Source: Bacteroidales bacterium (lineage in GTDB: Bacteria; Bacteroidota; Bacteroidia; Bacteroidales; ML635J-15). Taken from it: DNA of 6,894 nt. Positions 1 through 6,670 of the stretch are shown here, piece after piece; position 1 is the first letter of the stretch; every line of letters begins with the position of its first letter. Made by a program: the position numbers and the translations under genes. The stretch is taken from assembly GCA_028696755.1 (NCBI GenBank), contig JAQVGK010000191.1, positions 1-6,894 of the forward strand. Reading direction: 5' to 3'. Below the pieces are notes generated by a model that worked only from the letters and a program-made list of their open reading frames with translations, was not told the DNA's origin and searched no databases.

Positions 1-504
1 GATGCATTGGGAAGAACCTGGCAACTTGGTACAATTCAGGTTGACTACAATTTACGCGAGAGGTTCGAACTCGAGTATAAAGGTTCTGATAACGAAATGC
101 ACCAACCAATAATGCTTCACAGAGCAATTTTTGGATCTATGGAACGTTTTGTTGCTGTTTTAATAGAGCATACAGCTGGAAAATTCCCGATTTGGCTAAC
201 CCCACAACAGGTTGTTTTGATTCCAATCAGCGAAAAATTCAACGATTATGCAAAAAAAGTTTTAGATTTACTAAAAAATTACGATATTCGCGGCCTAATT
301 GATGACCGAAACGAAACAATTGGTCGCAAGATTCGTGACAACGAACTTAAACGTATTCCGTATCTGCTGATTTTAGGCGAAAAAGAAGCAGAAACTGGAA
401 CTCTTTCTGTTCGTAAACAAGGTCAGGGCGACCTTGGAGGCATGAGTCCAGAAGAATTTGCAGAAGTCATCAAAAACGAGATAAAAGAATATTTTAATAA
501 CTAA
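1..504 (+). CDS. thrS: Threonine--tRNA ligase, C-terminal part (5' end outside window)
   Basis: This cytoplasmic enzyme charges tRNA-Thr with threonine. Only the last 167 residues are present; the frame is open from base 1 and ends at TAA 502-504. A typical ThrRS is about 640 residues, so roughly a quarter is visible. The fragment starts in the catalytic core with [10 protein letters not shown]. The His of LHRA (window residue 40) aligns with the third zinc ligand of E. coli ThrRS (His511). Class II motif 3 follows as GSMERF (residues 45-50), with the catalytic Arg at 49. From about residue 63 the anticodon-binding domain begins ([12 protein letters not shown]), with the family segments [12 protein letters not shown] and [10 protein letters not shown] near the end. 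The TTG at base 7 lies inside the protein and is not a start. infC follows after 14 bases, the usual thrS-infC order. Identification is secure; the N-terminal editing and catalytic domains cannot be judged. Confidence 0.97.
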   Translation, partial: DALGRTWQLGTIQVDYNLRERFELEYKGSDNEMHQPIMLHRAIFGSMERFVAVLIEHTAGKFPIWLTPQQVVLIPISEKFNDYAKKVLDLLKNYDIRGLIDDRNETIGRKIRDNELKRIPYLLILGEKEAETGTLSVRKQGQGDLGGMSPEEFAEVIKNEIKEYFNN

Positions 505-506
505 AG

Positions 507-513
507 AAGGAGG
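507..513 (+). promoter_or_regulatory. Strong Shine-Dalgarno sequence of infC
   Basis: AAGGAGG is a seven-base match to the anti-SD core at the 3' end of 16S rRNA. It lies 5 bases before the ATT at 519 and only 2 bases after the thrS stop, so coupling to thrS translation is possible. It decides the infC start, because no ATG, GTG or TTG exists in that frame for the next 77 codons. The leaders I checked at the other genes here (rpmI, rplT, the adaptor, both ATPases, both permeases) have nothing comparable. Confidence 0.85.
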
Positions 514-518
514 AACAG

Positions 519-1076
519 ATTATCGAACCGAAGAAAAATTTTTCGAGGGAAAAAAAACAGGACGAGCACAAAATTAACAGATATATTCGTGCTCCATTTG
601 TTCGTTTAGTTGGCGACAACATCGAAAACCCAGGCATTTTTAGTTTAAGAGATGCCCTTGATCTTGCCGACAAACTTGAACTAGACCTTGTTGAAATTTC
701 GCCAAACGCCGAACCACCGGTATGTAAAGTAATTGACTATCAAAAGTTTTTGTATCAGCAGAAGAAAAAGCAGAAAGAAATGCAAAGCAATGCTGTTAAG
801 ATGGTCATTAAAGAAATCAGATTCGGACCAAATACCGACGAACATGATTACAACTTTAAACTTAAGCATGCTGAGAAGTTCTTGGAAGAAGGTAACAAAG
901 TTAAAGCTTATGTATTTTTTAAAGGACGTTCGATTCTTTATAAAGAGCAGGGCGAAGTATTGTTACTAAGATTGGCGCAAGACTTGGAAGATTACGGAAA
1001 GATAGATCAGATGCCAAAACTCGAAGGAAAGAAAATGCAGATTATAATCTCACCAAAACCCGGTAAGAAAAAATAA
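519..1076 (+). CDS. infC: Translation initiation factor IF-3, non-canonical ATT start
   Basis: IF-3 binds the 30S subunit, prevents premature joining of 50S, and checks the start codon and initiator tRNA. The frame opens after a stop at 498-500 and runs to TAA 1074-1076. Its first ATG/GTG/TTG codon is TTG at 750, which would remove the whole N-domain. ATT at 519, five bases after AAGGAGG, gives 185 residues, a normal IF-3 length; ATC at 522 is the only close alternative. The N-domain covers about residues 17-80 ([15 protein letters not shown], then [20 protein letters not shown]). A lysine-rich linker follows at about 80-90. The C-domain starts near 96 (IKEIRFGP at 97-104) and includes [10 protein letters not shown] at 128-137. 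In E. coli, infC also starts with AUU and IF-3 represses its own mRNA by rejecting that codon. The same control is inferred here. rpmI follows after 23 bases. Confidence 0.95.
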   Translation: MIEPKKNFSREKKQDEHKINRYIRAPFVRLVGDNIENPGIFSLRDALDLADKLELDLVEISPNAEPPVCKVIDYQKFLYQQKKKQKEMQSNAVKMVIKEIRFGPNTDEHDYNFKLKHAEKFLEEGNKVKAYVFFKGRSILYKEQGEVLLLRLAQDLEDYGKIDQMPKLEGKKMQIIISPKPGKKK

Positions 1077-1099
1077 TAACTTAATTAAAATTTGAAGCG

Positions 1100-1297
1100 A
1101 TGCCAAAAATGAAGACCAAATCCGGTGCTAAAAAAAGATTTACCTTAACAGGAACCGGTAAAATTAAAAGAAGACATGCTTACAAAAGTCACATTTTGAC
1201 CAAGAAAGCAACAAAAAGAAAAAGAGCTTTAGCTCACATGACAACAGTAGCCGAAACCGATCTTAATAACATAAGATTGTGCTTAGGAATGAAGTAG
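1100..1297 (+). CDS. rpmI: 50S ribosomal protein L35 (bL35)
   Basis: A small, very basic protein of the large ribosomal subunit, 65 residues, the normal length for bL35. Recognisable family parts are the N-terminal [14 protein letters not shown], the central [16 protein letters not shown] and the KKATKRKR stretch; the C-terminal end [10 protein letters not shown] is also typical. It starts at ATG 1100 and ends at TAG 1295-1297. The leader before the ATG is A/T-rich and has no Shine-Dalgarno sequence. It lies 23 bases after infC and 101 bases before rplT, in the conserved infC-rpmI-rplT order, so it is probably part of one transcript. Confidence 0.97.
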   Translation: MPKMKTKSGAKKRFTLTGTGKIKRRHAYKSHILTKKATKRKRALAHMTTVAETDLNNIRLCLGMK

Positions 1298-1336
1298 TCA
1301 TAAAAAAACAATAAAAAGAATCAAAGTTATTAATCA

Positions 1337-1383
1337 GAGTGAATTAGCCGAAAGATTCCAATAAAAAGGAACGCTAACCACTC
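1337..1383 (+). promoter_or_regulatory. Possible structured RNA leader of rplT
   Basis: The 101-base rpmI-rplT gap (1298-1398) is the longest gap in this cluster and holds a nested fold. The outer helix is GAGTG 1337-1341 with CACTC 1379-1383. The middle helix is TTAGC 1344-1348 with GCTAA 1373-1377. The inner helix is TTCC 1356-1359 with GGAA 1368-1371, closing an eight-base A-rich loop. That gives 14 Watson-Crick pairs, broken by a 2x1 loop (AA/C) and an asymmetric 7x1 loop (CGAAAGA/C). The element ends 15 bases before the rplT ATG and has no T-run after it, so it is not a terminator. In other phyla L20 represses its own operon by binding a folded mRNA leader; that this one binds L20 is inference. 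Without conservation data it could be chance pairing. Confidence 0.4.
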
Positions 1384-1398
1384 ACAAAACGAAAAATT

Positions 1399-1743
1399 AT
1401 GCCAAGAAGTGTAAACGTAGTAGCTGCAAGAAACAGAAGAAGAAAAGTTCTGTCGCAGACCAGAGGTTATTTCGGAGCAAGAAGTAAGGTATGGACCGTA
1501 GCAAAAAATGCATACGAAAAAGGTCTTGCTTATGCTTACAGAGATAGAAAAGCTAACAAAAGAAATTTTAGAGCATTATGGATTCAGCGTATTAACGCAG
1601 GAGCACGCATCAATGGAATGAGTTATTCACAGTTTATGGGTAAAATTCATGCTAACAATATCGAACTAAACAGAAAAGTTTTGGCCGATTTAGCAATGAA
1701 CCACCCAAAAGCTTTTGCTGCTATTTGCAATAAGATAAAATAA
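1399..1743 (+). CDS. rplT: 50S ribosomal protein L20 (bL20)
   Basis: L20 is an early assembly protein of the large subunit that binds domain II of 23S rRNA. In several bacteria it also represses its own mRNA. The 114 residues match the usual length (about 115-120). The long basic N-terminal tail ([18 protein letters not shown]) is followed by the family segments [12 protein letters not shown] (21-32), [22 protein letters not shown] (45-66) and NGMSYSQFM (72-80). The globular part ends with [10 protein letters not shown]. It starts at ATG 1399 with an A-rich leader and no Shine-Dalgarno sequence; TAA is at 1741-1743. It is the last gene of the plus-strand cluster, preceded by a putative folded leader and followed by an intrinsic terminator. 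Confidence 0.97.
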   Translation: MPRSVNVVAARNRRRKVLSQTRGYFGARSKVWTVAKNAYEKGLAYAYRDRKANKRNFRALWIQRINAGARINGMSYSQFMGKIHANNIELNRKVLADLAMNHPKAFAAICNKIK

Positions 1744-1745
1744 AC

Positions 1746-1758
1746 TCCGCCTAGCGGA
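1746..1758 (-). terminator. Possible terminator hairpin for the efflux operon
   Basis: Read on the minus strand, TCCGC - TAG - GCGGA forms a five-pair, GC-rich stem with a three-base loop. It is followed by GTTTATTTTATC, a T-rich but interrupted tail. It lies about 40 bases after the stop of the last efflux gene. The stem is short and the T-tract imperfect, so the call is tentative. The tail covers the rplT stop codon on the other strand. Confidence 0.4.
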
Positions 1759-1768
1759 CTTACCGGGT

Positions 1769-1800
1769 AAACCGTCTGTATTTTTACAGGCGGTTTTTTT
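1769..1800 (+). terminator. Rho-independent terminator after rplT
   Basis: A 12-pair stem with one G-T pair (arms 1769-1780 and 1785-1796) closes a TTTT loop and runs into an unbroken run of seven T (1794-1800). It begins 25 bases after the rplT stop and fits a strong intrinsic terminator for thrS-infC-rpmI-rplT. The last T residues are shared with the stop codon (1799-1801) of the convergent permease gene. On the minus strand the stem is followed by only three T, so it should work mainly for the plus strand. Confidence 0.9.
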
Positions 1801-2917
1801 ATACAGTTTTCCGATACCCCCAAACCGCTACCGACATAGCAACGATTCCATATACCAGCAGTGACCAAAACTCCGACATTAAATCGCCTATTCCCGAACC
1901 TTTGAGCAATACAGATCTTACAATCTTCATAAAATAGTACATCGGATTAAGTCGGTTAAAAACCTGCGCCCAGTCGGGCATCGACTCAACAGCTGTAAAT
2001 ATTCCACCCATCAACACAAAAATGAGAAAGAAAAAGAAAATGGTAAACATTGCCTGTTGCTGAGTAGATGCAAAATCGGCAATAAGTAAACCCATTCCAA
2101 TTCCAGCAAACAAATATAATGTCGAGAAAACCAATAATGTAAAAACTGAGCCATTAAAAGGCATGTCAAACAGTATAATCCCTATGCCTAAACCTAAACC
2201 AAGATCGAGAATTCCAATCAACATAAATGGCAATAATTTTCCGATTAAGAACTGCCATTTCTTTATTGGAGTAACATTTATCTGTTCGATAGTGCCCATC
2301 TCCTTTTCTCGCACAATATTCAATGCAGTAAGAAAAATTCCAATCATACTCACAAGAATAGTAAGAATTCCAGGCAACATAAAATGTTTAAAGTTAAGTG
2401 TGGGATTATACCAATACGAAGAGCGAACATCAACAGTTGGAGGAAGTAAGTTCAAATCGGTTTTGTTTTGGAATGGCTTAATTTCTCCCAACAAACTCAT
2501 TACTGTTCGATTAACATATATATTTATCAATCCAGCGCCCTGTCCATCTATGGCATTAATATCGAGAAGCAGTTTTACCGGAATACCAGAGCGTAGTTTG
2601 TTTTCGAAATCTTCAGGAATTACAAGCACAGCCTTGGCATCTTCGCGCAAAAGTATGTCAGCAAGCTCTGATTCATTATAATGCATAAATTCCACTTCAA
2701 AGAAAGATGACCCCTGAAATTTTGAACACAGCTTTTGCGATGCCACCGACTTGTCCATATCGACAATCACAATTTCGGTTTGTTTTAACTCCAAAGTTGC
2801 TGCATAAACCAAAATCAAAGTCTGAATAAAAGGCATGACAAAAATTATTGGCAACATTGTTTTGTTGCGAAAAATCTGTCTGAATTCCTTTTGCAATATT
2901 AAAAGTAATGTTCTCAT
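1799..2917 (-). CDS. ABC-2 type transport permease, second subunit (YbhR-like)
   Basis: Inner-membrane permease of an ABC exporter, 372 residues, the size of E. coli YbhR/YbhS. Layout: short cytoplasmic N-terminus with LQKEFRQIFRNK (8-19), TM1 at about 22-40, and a large extracytoplasmic domain (about 42-175) containing EDAKAVLVIPEDF. A C-terminal bundle of about five membrane segments follows (roughly 180-200, 226-250, 257-281, 288-310, 350-367). The family segment IVREKEMGTIEQINVTP (201-217) sits after TM2 and probably contacts the ATPase; NRLNPMYYFMKIVR (321-334) is also typical. The ATG (2915-2917) directly abuts the stop of the preceding permease gene (TAAATG), so the two are probably translated together. 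The two permeases share the same plan and look like paralogues that would form a heterodimer. The stop lies in the T-run of the opposing terminator. Substrate unknown; E. coli YbhFSR is linked to export of drugs and cations. Confidence 0.9.
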   Translation of the reverse strand: MRTLLLILQKEFRQIFRNKTMLPIIFVMPFIQTLILVYAATLELKQTEIVIVDMDKSVASQKLCSKFQGSSFFEVEFMHYNESELADILLREDAKAVLVIPEDFENKLRSGIPVKLLLDINAIDGQGAGLINIYVNRTVMSLLGEIKPFQNKTDLNLLPPTVDVRSSYWYNPTLNFKHFMLPGILTILVSMIGIFLTALNIVREKEMGTIEQINVTPIKKWQFLIGKLLPFMLIGILDLGLGLGIGIILFDMPFNGSVFTLLVFSTLYLFAGIGMGLLIADFASTQQQAMFTIFFFFLIFVLMGGIFTAVESMPDWAQVFNRLNPMYYFMKIVRSVLLKGSGIGDLMSEFWSLLVYGIVAMSVAVWGYRKTV

Positions 2918-4018
2918 TTAGTCGAGTCTGATTTTGAATTTTTTCACACTTATTCCTATAAATACAGCTGCCATGCCACAAAGTACAAGCAGTTCCTTCC
3001 AAAAATATAATAGCCCCTGCCCTTTTAGCATAATGCTTTTTATTGCAATCAAAAAGTATTTAGCCGGAACGATATAGCTAATATATTGTAAGAATACTGG
3101 CATATTTTCGATTGGGAAGATAAATCCCGATAGAAGCATTGTTGGCAGCAGTAATCCAAACATGGAGATAAACATGGCAGTCTCCTGCCGATTTGTTAAT
3201 GTTGAAATCATTAAGCCAAGTGATAGAGCCATGAGAATAAAAATAAAGCCAGTAACGATTAACAGCAGCCATGAGCCTAAAACAGGAACGCCAAAAACTA
3301 AATTACCGATAAGAATAATACTTATCGCATTTACAACCGACAATAAAGCGTATGGAGCTAGTTTTCCAAGAATAATCTGCACAGGGCGTAATGGCGAAAC
3401 CAATAAAATTTCCATTGTTCCACTTTCCTTTTCGCGAACTATCGAAACAGAACTCATAAGAGCAGTAATTACCATTAGAATCAACGCCATTGTTCCTGGA
3501 ACAAACATATATGCAGAGGTTTGGTTTTCGTTAAACCACATTTTAGGCTCCACGCTAACAGGAATAACTTGTGCTCCATAGTTTTCCTTTATATAATTGT
3601 TGATAATCGCCGAAATGTAAGAATTAAGAATACTCGCCATATTTGGATCGCTTGCATCAAGAACAATCTGAACATGGGCTTTTTTCTCCCTCACAAGATT
3701 TTCGGCAAAATTTGGTTCAATCACAAGAACAGCTTTTGCTTCTCCACGACGAAAGACTTCATCAATTTGCGAATAATCATTTAGATGCTTAACAAGCTCA
3801 ATATCCTTGGCTGCATCTAATTTATTAATAATATCATTACTCGAATTATCTTTTGATAAATCTAATACTGCTACTTTAGCATCTCTAATTTCATTTTTTA
3901 TTACGTAACCAAAAATCAAAATTTGAAAAACTGGAATCAGAAACAAAATCATCATCGTTCGCACATCTCTAAAGATATGCAGAAACTCTTTTCGTAAAAA
4001 ACCTGCAAATCTGTTCAT
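2918..4018 (-). CDS. ABC-2 type transport permease, first subunit (YbhS-like)
   Basis: Inner-membrane permease of 366 residues, close to E. coli YbhS. The N-terminal LRKEFLHIFRDVRT (8-21) leads into TM1 (about 22-40). An extracytoplasmic domain follows (about 42-168) with GEAKAVLVIEPNFAENL, matching the same part of the neighbouring permease. Further membrane segments are at about 172-194, 222-245, 249-273, 280-302 and 341-358. The conserved cytoplasmic segment IVREKESGTMEILLVSPLRP (193-212) follows TM2, and SGFIFPIENMP (297-307) and VPAKYF (317-322) are family signatures. Its ATG overlaps the stop of the upstream ATPase gene as ATGA (4015-4018), and its TAA abuts the next permease start, so translational coupling is likely. 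It is expected to pair with that permease and the two ATPases. The transported compound cannot be read from the sequence. Confidence 0.9.
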   Translation of the reverse strand: MNRFAGFLRKEFLHIFRDVRTMMILFLIPVFQILIFGYVIKNEIRDAKVAVLDLSKDNSSNDIINKLDAAKDIELVKHLNDYSQIDEVFRRGEAKAVLVIEPNFAENLVREKKAHVQIVLDASDPNMASILNSYISAIINNYIKENYGAQVIPVSVEPKMWFNENQTSAYMFVPGTMALILMVITALMSSVSIVREKESGTMEILLVSPLRPVQIILGKLAPYALLSVVNAISIILIGNLVFGVPVLGSWLLLIVTGFIFILMALSLGLMISTLTNRQETAMFISMFGLLLPTMLLSGFIFPIENMPVFLQYISYIVPAKYFLIAIKSIMLKGQGLLYFWKELLVLCGMAAVFIGISVKKFKIRLD

Positions 4019-4791
4019 AATGCCGATGTTTTTAATTCTGCACTTTCCAATTTATTATCACCTCTAGCTAGCTTCACAAAAACATCATCCATAGTTTTAG
4101 CCTTAAACTGTTTTTTCAGCTCTGCTGGAGTTCCGAGCGCTTCTATCCTACCATCAACCATTATCGAAATTCGGTCGCAATACTCGGCCTCGTCCATATA
4201 ATGTGTTGTAATACAAACTGTAATTCCATTTTCTACTGCATCGTAAATCATATCCCAAAATTGGCGGCGGGTTATTGGATCAACTCCACTTGTAGGTTCA
4301 TCGAGAAAAACAACGTCGGGCTTATGAAAAATAGCTACCGAAAAAGCAATTTTCTGCTTCCATCCCAGTGGTAGATCTTTAACAAAATCATTTTGCATTT
4401 CTTCGATGCCGAGCTTAATTACCAATTCGGCAAATCGTTCTTTAATGAGTTTCCTCTTCATTCCATAAATGCCAGCATAAAACTCTATATTTTCCTTTAC
4501 CGTAAGATCATCATAAAGAGAAAAGCCCTGCGACATATATCCGATATTTCGTTTAATTAAATCGCGATTTTTGTATGCATCATATCCAGCAACCATAACT
4601 TTGCCCGAAGTTGGAAAAGATAAGCCACATAGAATTTTTATTGCTGTTGTTTTTCCAGCTCCATTAGCACCAAGAAATCCAAAAATCTCAGATTTTTTTA
4701 CTTCAAAGCATAAATTATCGTTTGCCGTAAAGTTGCTGAACTTTTTAACGAGATTCTCGATCTGAATTATATTTTCGCTGTTTCCAGTCAT
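4015..4791 (-). CDS. ABC transporter ATP-binding protein, catalytic partner (YbhF C-half-like)
   Basis: Cytoplasmic ATPase of 258 residues that drives the two neighbouring permeases. Motifs in order: Walker A GANGAGKTT (41-49), Q-loop Gln88 in YMSQGFSLYDDLTV, Walker B VVFLDEP (160-166) with catalytic Glu165, D-loop SGVD, and H-loop His197 in TTHYMDEAE. The signature is not LSGGQ but LPLGWKQ (140-146), a form I also associate with the second half of YbhF-type tandem ATPases. The C-terminal TMDDVFVKL (233-241) is typical of DrrA-like exporters. Its nucleotide side is thus complete while its signature is altered, the mirror image of the upstream ATPase. It starts at ATG 4789-4791, overlapping the stop of that gene as ATGA, and ends in another ATGA overlap with the permease gene. 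YbhF in E. coli is a single 578-residue protein; here the halves are separate. Confidence 0.92.
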   Translation of the reverse strand: MTGNSENIIQIENLVKKFSNFTANDNLCFEVKKSEIFGFLGANGAGKTTAIKILCGLSFPTSGKVMVAGYDAYKNRDLIKRNIGYMSQGFSLYDDLTVKENIEFYAGIYGMKRKLIKERFAELVIKLGIEEMQNDFVKDLPLGWKQKIAFSVAIFHKPDVVFLDEPTSGVDPITRRQFWDMIYDAVENGITVCITTHYMDEAEYCDRISIMVDGRIEALGTPAELKKQFKAKTMDDVFVKLARGDNKLESAELKTSAL

Positions 4792-5708
4792 TTATTCTCT
4801 TGTTTTAATGAATGATAAATAAAACAATCCTCTACAATCGGCACTCCTAATTTCACCTTTGCATTTTTGTAACCGTTTAAAGCGAGGAAATTACAAATAT
4901 CCGATTCTGCAACAGTATTCTTCTTAACTACTAGGTGCAAACTTTGACCAAAGCTGTTTACACTAATTAAATCTGGAAACCCTCGCAATATTTTCAATGT
5001 TGAAGGAATATCGCTAGCCTCTACAACGAATAGTTGCTCAGGAAAACGTGACGAAATTTCGTCTGGAGTGCCAGAATCAATAATCTTTCCTTTGTTCATG
5101 AGCGCTATATTATCACACAGAACTGCTTCTTCGAGATATGGAGTTGATACCATTATGGTAATTCCAAAACTTCTAATCTCGCGCAACATTTCCCAGAATT
5201 CACGTCTCGACACCGCGTCCACACCTGTTGTTGGCTCATCTAGAATCAAAATTTCGGGTTTATGAATTAGAGCGCATGACAATGCGAGTTTTTGCTTCAT
5301 TCCGCCCGACAATTTACCAGCTCGTCTATCTTTAAAAGGTTCAATTTGCGAATAGATACTTTTAATAAGGTGATAATTTTCTTTTATGCTTGTTCCAAAA
5401 ACGGTAGCGAAGAAATTTAGATTTTCCTCAACAGTTAAATCTTTGTACAACGAAAAACGTCCGGGCATGTACCCAAGTTTTAGCCTTAGTTTACGATAGT
5501 CCTTAACCGGATCGAGACCAGCAACACTAAGCGAACCCGAATCGGGTAATAATAAACTTGTGATAATTCGCATAAGAGTTGATTTGCCAGCTCCATCTGG
5601 ACCGATTAGTCCGTAAAAGCCATTTTTCTCAACACTCATGCTTAAATTATCGAGGGCAAGAGTTTTACCGTATGATTTGCAAAGATTATGTATTTCGATT
5701 TCGCTCAC
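4788..5708 (-). CDS. ABC transporter ATP-binding protein with degenerate catalytic loops (YbhF N-half-like)
   Basis: Cytoplasmic ATP-binding subunit of 306 residues. Present: Walker A GPDGAGKST (36-44), an intact signature LSGGMKQ (133-139), Walker B ILILDEP (153-159) with Glu158, and D-loop TGVD (161-164). Changed: the Q-loop position reads YMPGRFSLYKDLTV with Gly83 where Gln is usual, and the H-loop reads VSTPYLEEA with Pro190 where His is usual. It should bind ATP and lend its signature to the partner's site, but probably hydrolyses poorly in its own. A C-terminal extension of about 75 residues ends in VPIVEDCFIYHSL, as in DrrA-type exporters. The start is GTG (5706-5708), 11 bases after the adaptor gene; I see no nearby in-frame ATG and no Shine-Dalgarno sequence. 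The stop overlaps the next ATPase gene as ATGA. It most resembles the N-terminal half of YbhF. Confidence 0.9.
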   Translation of the reverse strand: MSEIEIHNLCKSYGKTLALDNLSMSVEKNGFYGLIGPDGAGKSTLMRIITSLLLPDSGSLSVAGLDPVKDYRKLRLKLGYMPGRFSLYKDLTVEENLNFFATVFGTSIKENYHLIKSIYSQIEPFKDRRAGKLSGGMKQKLALSCALIHKPEILILDEPTTGVDAVSRREFWEMLREIRSFGITIMVSTPYLEEAVLCDNIALMNKGKIIDSGTPDEISSRFPEQLFVVEASDIPSTLKILRGFPDLISVNSFGQSLHLVVKKNTVAESDICNFLALNGYKNAKVKLGVPIVEDCFIYHSLKQENK

Positions 5709-5719
5709 TTTCTTGCTGA

Positions 5720-6610
5720 TTAATTATTAAAAAAAACTTCGCCAGGCATACCTATTTTTATTCGGCCATCGTTTTTAACGCTAATTTTAATAGCATAAAC
5801 TAGATTAACTCTTTCTTCTTTGGTCTGTATGAGTTTAGGAGTAAATTCCGATTCCGACGCAACCCATATAATTGTGCCTTCGTAACTGTAATTTTCATCT
5901 TCGTTTTTGTCAATTTCTACTCTAACTTTCTGCCCAATCTTAATTTCTGAGAGTTGTGATCCGCTAATATAGGCACGCAGAATAATTTGATCGAGGTCGG
6001 CAATTTTGTACAATGGTTTGCCTGCACTCACTATCTCGTGCTGGTTTACATATTTCTCAAGCACAGTTCCATTAATCGGATTAACAATTTTTGCACGGTT
6101 TAACGTATCCTCAATCTGTGCTATATTCTGTGCAATAGCATCAGTCTCCGAAAACAATGATGAGTTTTGAGCTTTTATACTTTCCTTTTGTTTGTACAAA
6201 ATATTAAGTTGTCCGTTTATATCATCCAATTGTTTACCTGTTGCTGCTCCCGAGGCGATAAGCTTTTCAACCCTATCCTTCTCTTTCTTGAGTGTTGTAA
6301 CTTGCTCATCCACAACTGCAACCTGAGCTACAATATTTCCATGATTTGATTCAACTGCACCTCTCTTGCTCATTAGTTGATGCTTTTGAAAATGCAGTTG
6401 CATAGTATCTACCAGCGCGACAAAATCTCCAGTTTTTAGAATATCACCTTCTTTTACAGAAAACTCCAGAAGTTTTCCACTAACTTCGGCAGAGATTATT
6501 GTTTCATCAGCCTCAAAATTTCCATAAGCATCAGCTTTACCAGAGTTTTTACCACATGATGCCAAAACGGATGCAAATGCGATTATCAAAAGAATGTTTT
6601 TCGTTTTCAT
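5720..6610 (-). CDS. Periplasmic adaptor (membrane fusion) lipoprotein, HlyD/YbhG-like
   Basis: Adaptor of 296 residues that would bridge the ABC exporter in the inner membrane to a TolC-like outer-membrane channel. The N-terminus is a lipoprotein signal: MKTK, a hydrophobic stretch 6-18, and lipobox LASC with Cys19. The residues after Cys (GKNSGK) are not acidic-rich, so a surface location is not suggested. Layout: first half of a lipoyl-like domain at about 35-70 (SAEVSGKLLEFSVKEGD), a long coiled-coil hairpin at about 75-172, the second lipoyl half (IVNPINGTVLEKYVNQ, 175-190), then a beta-barrel domain (LRAYISGSQLSEIKIGQKVRVEI). The hairpin tip carries R113-x3-L117-x6-T124, close to the RLS motif by which adaptors touch TolC, with Thr for Ser. 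The start is ATG 6608-6610, with an A/T-rich leader and no Shine-Dalgarno sequence. It lies 60 bases after the outer-membrane gene and 11 before the first ATPase. Confidence 0.92.
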   Translation of the reverse strand: MKTKNILLIIAFASVLASCGKNSGKADAYGNFEADETIISAEVSGKLLEFSVKEGDILKTGDFVALVDTMQLHFQKHQLMSKRGAVESNHGNIVAQVAVVDEQVTTLKKEKDRVEKLIASGAATGKQLDDINGQLNILYKQKESIKAQNSSLFSETDAIAQNIAQIEDTLNRAKIVNPINGTVLEKYVNQHEIVSAGKPLYKIADLDQIILRAYISGSQLSEIKIGQKVRVEIDKNEDENYSYEGTIIWVASESEFTPKLIQTKEERVNLVYAIKISVKNDGRIKIGMPGEVFFNN

Positions 6611-6670
6611 ATTTGTGTATTTAACTTTTATGTTTTAAATCAATCGCTATTTTTAATAACCTGATTACTT

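Noticed and set aside
7..9. TTG as a start for the first gene
   Set aside because: The residues before and after belong to the continuous threonyl-tRNA synthetase core; the gene runs in from outside the window.
22..27. Leu in place of the Cys480 found in E. coli ThrRS (WQLG versus WQCG)
   Set aside because: This position varies between bacterial ThrRS and is not one of the zinc ligands, so it does not suggest altered function.
750..752. TTG as the start of infC (108-residue product)
   Set aside because: It would delete the conserved IF-3 N-domain, which is encoded in frame upstream and preceded by a strong Shine-Dalgarno and ATT.
733..969. Plus-strand open frame of 78 codons overlapping infC
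   Set aside because: It is the alternative frame of infC; the IF-3 frame fully explains this stretch.
1327..1400. Extension of the rplT leader stem by pairing TAAT 1331-1334 with ATTA 1396-1399 over the start codon
   Set aside because: Only four A-T pairs separated from the main helix by unpaired bases; too weak to claim start-codon sequestration.
2163..2681. Plus-strand open frame of 172 codons
   Set aside because: It lies wholly antisense to the permease gene 1799-2917, has no recognisable domain and an amino-acid make-up of a shadow frame (many Ser, Pro, Ile).
6611..6670. Possible internal promoter between the outer-membrane gene and the adaptor gene
   Set aside because: On the minus strand I found no convincing Bacteroidota-type TTTG / TAnnTTTG pair; the stretch is simply A/T-rich.
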